Below, in pieces: positions 6,350 through 8,780 of a DNA stretch of 8,780 nt. A model generated the notes under the pieces. It was not told the origin of the DNA. It did no database searches and saw nothing but the letters and a program-made list of their open reading frames with translations. The DNA lies in the NCBI GenBank assembly GCA_020252385.1, contig JADCDC010000337.1:1-8780 (forward strand). The letters are read 5' to 3'. The stretch is from Aestuariivirga sp. Its GTDB lineage: Bacteria > Pseudomonadota > Alphaproteobacteria > Rhizobiales > Aestuariivirgaceae. The position numbers and the translations under genes were made by a program. How positions within the stretch are numbered: position 1 is the first letter of the stretch; each line of letters opens with the position of its first letter.

Positions 6350-6369
6350 CTGTGGCAAATGTGCTACAG
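6350..6369. promoter_or_regulatory. Putative operator upstream of porin 2 (CTGTGGC-N6-GCTACAG)
   Basis: This has the same 7-bp arms and 6-bp spacing as the dyad before porin 1, but the spacer is AAATGT instead of TTTTGC. It lies 162 bp before the porin 2 start, against 154 bp for porin 1, and about 35 bp before the aligned candidate -35 box. A direct repeat GTGGCAA (6343-6349, 6352-6358) overlaps its left arm. Confidence 0.55.
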
Positions 6370-6404
6370 CGGGCAAAATTCCGGTTTTGGACGGCTGCAA
6401 ACGA

Positions 6405-6433
6405 TTGATGTTTTCCGCGTTTCGGATGACAAA
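6405..6433 (+). promoter_or_regulatory. Candidate housekeeping-type promoter of porin 2
   Basis: TTGATG (6405-6410), a 17-bp spacer and GACAAA (6428-6433), aligned with the candidate promoter of porin 1. The -10 box is weak, as in porin 1, so an activator may be needed. The start of transcription would be near 6440, giving a leader of about 92 nt. Confidence 0.38.
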
Positions 6434-6462
6434 CACACCGTGTCCGATCCGTCGGCATGACC

Positions 6463-6484
6463 TTCCAGCAACCGTTTGCAGGGG
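6463..6484 (+). promoter_or_regulatory. Leader hairpin of porin 2 mRNA
   Basis: TTCCAGCAA (6463-6471), loop CCGT, and TTGCAGGGG (6476-6484). It has the same A-A mismatch and U-G pairs as the porin 1 hairpin, plus one extra A-U pair at the loop. It is followed by GATGGGGGGGG, a G-run longer than in porin 1. Confidence 0.42.
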
Positions 6485-6532
6485 ATGGGGGGGGATCTAC
6501 TCAAACTCCAAGAGACTTGGGAGAACACATAA
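6485..6532 (+). CDS. Possible 15-codon upstream ORF in the porin 2 leader
   Basis: ATG at 6485 opens MGGDLLKLQETWENT, whose TAA shares its last base with the porin 2 ATG (TAATG). Its position right after the leader hairpin and its frame relative to the porin match the porin 1 upstream frame. No spaced ribosome-binding site is visible before it, so translation is uncertain. Confidence 0.22.
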   Translation: MGGDLLKLQETWENT

Positions 6533-8109
6533 TGAAATCGATTAAGATGGCGCTTCTGGGTGGTGCGGCTCTGGCCGTGACCGCTGCCGGCGCTCAGGCC
6601 GATGATCTCGACGCCCTCAAGGCTCAGATCGAAGAACTCAACGCCCGCGTTGCCGCCATGGAAACCGCTCCCGCGGTTCCCGCCGGCTACCAGCTGATCG
6701 CCATCTCCGAGGGCGAGCTGCAGCAGACCCCGGGCCTCCAGATGAGCGCCCGCGAGAAGTTCAGCTACGGCAACCGCTCCACGATCATCTCGGTCCTGCC
6801 GACGGCTGACGCCCCGGCCGGCACGACGATCTCCTGGTCGGGCTATGTCTACGCTGGTATCCGCTACAAGGACAGCGAGTCGAACACGACGATCCGCGCC
6901 TACGCTCCGAATGGCAGCGAGTGGAACGGCTCCGCGCCGTTCTTCTTCGTCGCGAACGAGCCTGACTTCGTGGCTGGCACCATCTTCGTGCCCAGCAACG
7001 TCAGCGGCACCACGGTTGGCTACAACACGGTCGTGCAGGACGGCGGCACGACGCTCGGCCAGGGCTTCATCAACCTGCCGATCGAAGTTGACGTCGATCC
7101 GGACGGCGATTGGGACATCCCGGCCCGCGGCCAGCTCCGCGTGAACGCCACCACTGACACCGCCGTCGGCGAAGTCGGTGTTGACATCCGTCTGCGTGGC
7201 AACTTCAACGGCAACGGCAATGCCGACGTCTACATGGACGTGGCATGGGGCTACTGGGCGATGACCCCGGAGCTGACCTTCGGTGGCGGTTATGCTGAAT
7301 CGCTCGGCAAGATCAACTACGGCTACGCCCAGGGCTGCACCTGCTACCTGACCGCCAACGCCGGCCTCCTGGGTCTCGACCCGGGTGACGTCTCGCAGCT
7401 CCGCATGTCCTACGGCTCCGGTCCGTTCACCATGGCGATCGCCGTGGAAGACGCCGGCATCCGCGCTCCGGGCCAGTCCGGCACTGACGGCATCAACGCC
7501 GGTGAGCTGGGTGCTGCTGGTAGCATCGGCTACTCGGGTGACCTCTTCTCCGGTGAAATCGCCGGTGTGTGGCGCTCGATCAACGATGAAGACTACGACG
7601 ACTCACTCGGTAACGCACCGGAAGACCTCTGGCAGGTCGGCGCTGGCGTGAAGTTCGGCTTCACCGAGATGTTCAACCTGCAGCTCGCTGGTGCGATCGG
7701 CTCCGGCCCGACCACGGTCGTCGACCAGGGTCAGATCGTCGACGGCACCCCGTATAGCTCGGACTGGTGGACGGTGTCTGCCTTGGCTCAGGCCAACCTC
7801 AGCGACGAGTTCAGCGCCGAAATCGGTGTGGCTTACACCGATCGCGAAGGCGAAGGCTTCGACGCGATTGCCCTCAACAACCTGTGGGAATCGGACGGTG
7901 TGGAGCTCACCCAGTGGGGCATCCTCGGCGGTATCTACTACACGCCGGTCGATCAGCTGACCATCGGTGTGGAAGGCGAGTGGTGGACCACGGACTCGGA
8001 GTTCTCGACCGAGTACGTTGCCGGCCTCAACCCGCAGATCGACAAGGTCAAGTGGGAAACCGAGACCGACAACTGGTCTGTCGACCTGATCGCCGTCTGG
8101 CGCTTCTAA
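6532..8109 (+). CDS. Outer-membrane porin (rhizobial-type porin), copy 2
   Basis: A 525-aa paralog of the porin at 4628. It shares the signal peptide (AQA-D, cleavage after residue 23), the coiled coil at 24-44 (L26, L29, I33, L36, V40, M43) and the YGNRSTIISVLPTADAPAG linker, aligning almost without gaps over the first ~112 residues at roughly three-quarters identity. It keeps the barrel motifs WGYWAMTPELTFGGGYA and GSGPFTMAIAVED, the Cys-Thr-Cys motif (269-271) and the C-terminal WRF. The main difference is the segment between strands at ~113-197, about 85 residues here against ~35 in copy 1, rich in Gly, Asn, Thr and aromatics instead of Asp/Glu. ATG 6532 has GGGAGA (6519-6524) seven bases upstream. 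An in-frame ATG at 6457 would add 25 residues before the signal peptide and has no ribosome-binding site, so I reject it. Codon use is strongly biased, suggesting high expression. Confidence 0.92.
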   Translation: MKSIKMALLGGAALAVTAAGAQADDLDALKAQIEELNARVAAMETAPAVPAGYQLIAISEGELQQTPGLQMSAREKFSYGNRSTIISVLPTADAPAGTTISWSGYVYAGIRYKDSESNTTIRAYAPNGSEWNGSAPFFFVANEPDFVAGTIFVPSNVSGTTVGYNTVVQDGGTTLGQGFINLPIEVDVDPDGDWDIPARGQLRVNATTDTAVGEVGVDIRLRGNFNGNGNADVYMDVAWGYWAMTPELTFGGGYAESLGKINYGYAQGCTCYLTANAGLLGLDPGDVSQLRMSYGSGPFTMAIAVEDAGIRAPGQSGTDGINAGELGAAGSIGYSGDLFSGEIAGVWRSINDEDYDDSLGNAPEDLWQVGAGVKFGFTEMFNLQLAGAIGSGPTTVVDQGQIVDGTPYSSDWWTVSALAQANLSDEFSAEIGVAYTDREGEGFDAIALNNLWESDGVELTQWGILGGIYYTPVDQLTIGVEGEWWTTDSEFSTEYVAGLNPQIDKVKWETETDNWSVDLIAVWRF

Positions 8110-8137
8110 GATCGTCTGATCTGATAACGATTGAGAG

Positions 8138-8165
8138 ACGGCCCGCTTCGGCGGGCCGTTTTTTT
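8138..8165 (+). terminator. Rho-independent terminator of porin 2
   Basis: A stem ACGGCCCGC (8138-8146), TTCG loop and GCGGGCCGT (8151-8159), then seven T residues (8159-8165), 28 bp after the porin 2 stop. The hairpin is the same as at 6117-6138, including the preceding GAG, with a longer uninterrupted T tract. Confidence 0.95.
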
Positions 8166-8248
8166 GATGGGGCTTGCGGCTCGTGCGCTGACGCCGCTTT
8201 TATTTGGACAAATTCCGCCGCCACAATGGCGCGCGTTCCGCAGGGTGC

Positions 8249-8254
8249 TATTAT
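8249..8254 (+). promoter_or_regulatory. Candidate -10 box of the lipoprotein protease gene
   Basis: TGC-TATTAT at 8246-8254 resembles an extended -10 element, but no good -35 box stands 16-18 bp upstream. Transcription would start at or next to the A of the ATG at 8261, predicting a leaderless mRNA. That fits the poor ribosome-binding site: the nearest purine run, AGGG at 8242-8245, is 15 bases from the ATG. Confidence 0.28.
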
Positions 8255-8260
8255 CCGCTC

Positions 8261-8780
8261 ATGGTGATCCGTTCTTTCCAGGTGGCAGTTGCGTGTCTTG
8301 CCGCAATGGTTCTCGCAGGTTGCTCGAGCAGCACCGATGTCGAAAGCCGTGACTTCCTCATCCAGCAGAACTCCTCGCTCGCCCCCGTGCAGTCCATTGC
8401 CGATGCGCGCATCGCCAAGCTGGTGAACCAAACCAGTGCGGCCTATGTGACGCTCGTCGTGTCCGATTCGGAGAAGATCCAGAACGCCGGGTCCGGCCGC
8501 GCCGCGGACCGCAAGGGAAAGCCCGCCACATCGGGCAGCGGCTTCGTGGTGGACAAGTCCGGCTATGTGGTGACCGCCGCTCATGTGGCGCTCGACAAGG
8601 GCAACGCCGTTTCGGCGCGGGTCGCCAATGGCCGGGTCTATTCCGGCACTGTCGTCGACGTGCTGCCGAACAACGACATCGCGCTGATCCGGCTCAGGGG
8701 CTACAGCGGCATCGCCGTCCGGCCGGCGCGCAACGCCTGCCTGGCGACCGGCAACTTCATCTATTCGCTGGGCCGCCCGC
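8261..8780 (+). CDS. Lipoprotein trypsin-like serine protease (partial, 3' end beyond right edge)
   Basis: The first 173 codons of a gene that runs off the window. The N-terminus is a lipoprotein signal: MVIRSFQVAVACLAAMVLAGC, with lipobox LAGC and Cys21 as the lipidated residue. Residues 22-26 are SSSTD, with no Asp right after the Cys, so outer-membrane sorting is possible by the E. coli rule. A helical linker to ~90 precedes a chymotrypsin-fold domain: SGSGFVVDKSGYVVTAAHV with catalytic His108, and NNDIALIRL with catalytic Asp139. The Ser (normally GNSG or GDSG) and any PDZ domain lie beyond the edge. The fold resembles DegP/HtrA-type or stand-alone trypsin-like proteases, presumably acting on periplasmic or envelope proteins. 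It follows the porin 2 terminator by 95 bp and should be its own transcription unit. Confidence 0.88.
   Translation, partial: MVIRSFQVAVACLAAMVLAGCSSSTDVESRDFLIQQNSSLAPVQSIADARIAKLVNQTSAAYVTLVVSDSEKIQNAGSGRAADRKGKPATSGSGFVVDKSGYVVTAAHVALDKGNAVSARVANGRVYSGTVVDVLPNNDIALIRLRGYSGIAVRPARNACLATGNFIYSLGRP

Noticed and set aside
6457..6531. Upstream ATG at 6457 for porin 2
   Set aside because: It overlaps the leader hairpin, has no ribosome-binding site and would place 25 residues before the signal peptide. In copy 1 the aligned codon is TTG.
8697..8712. GCTACAGCG in the protease gene, matching the right arm of the porin dyad
   Set aside because: No left arm is present, and it lies inside coding sequence (GYSGI codons), so it is a chance match.
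1..8780. CRISPR array, tRNA, rRNA, insertion sequence or phage genes
   Set aside because: I saw no regularly spaced repeats, cloverleaf sequences, transposase motifs or terminal inverted repeats. The only large repeats are the two porin cassettes.

Overview
The window is GC-rich, with strongly biased third positions and long antisense open frames. Its gene content (rhizobial-type porins, dapA divergent from a soluble lytic transglycosylase gene, GTG starts) suggests an alphaproteobacterium, probably of the order Hyphomicrobiales (Rhizobiales). I cannot name a genus from the sequence alone.

Layout, left to right. (1) Positions 1-709, minus strand: the first four fifths of dapA (lysine/diaminopimelate synthesis), running off the left edge. 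(2) A 202-bp divergent spacer. (3) 912-3044, plus strand: a periplasmic Slt-type lytic transglycosylase, followed after 23 bp by an alpha/beta hydrolase (3068-3931), probably in the same operon. (4) 3876-4213, minus strand: two very small membrane-protein genes, 74 and 38 aa, joined by a GTGA stop/start overlap. The second runs 56 bp into the 3' end of the hydrolase gene on the opposite strand. (5) 4214-8165, plus strand: two paralogous outer-membrane porin genes in tandem, each a complete cassette with upstream dyad, promoter, structured leader, porin gene and rho-independent terminator. (6) 8261 to the right edge: the 5' part of a lipoprotein trypsin-like serine protease.

Most of the genes concern the cell envelope: a peptidoglycan precursor (DapA makes the DAP precursor), peptidoglycan cleavage (Slt), outer-membrane channels and a membrane-anchored protease. 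The least expected structure lies in the non-coding DNA around the porins. The same 20-bp imperfect palindrome (CTGTGGC-N6-GCTACAG) occurs about 155-160 bp before each porin start. The same candidate promoter, leader hairpin, G-rich run and short upstream reading frame overlapping the porin start follow it, and both genes end with an identical terminator hairpin. The paralogs match almost without gaps over their first ~112 residues, then differ sharply in one large loop. Nothing looks like a mobile element, CRISPR array, tRNA or rRNA gene.
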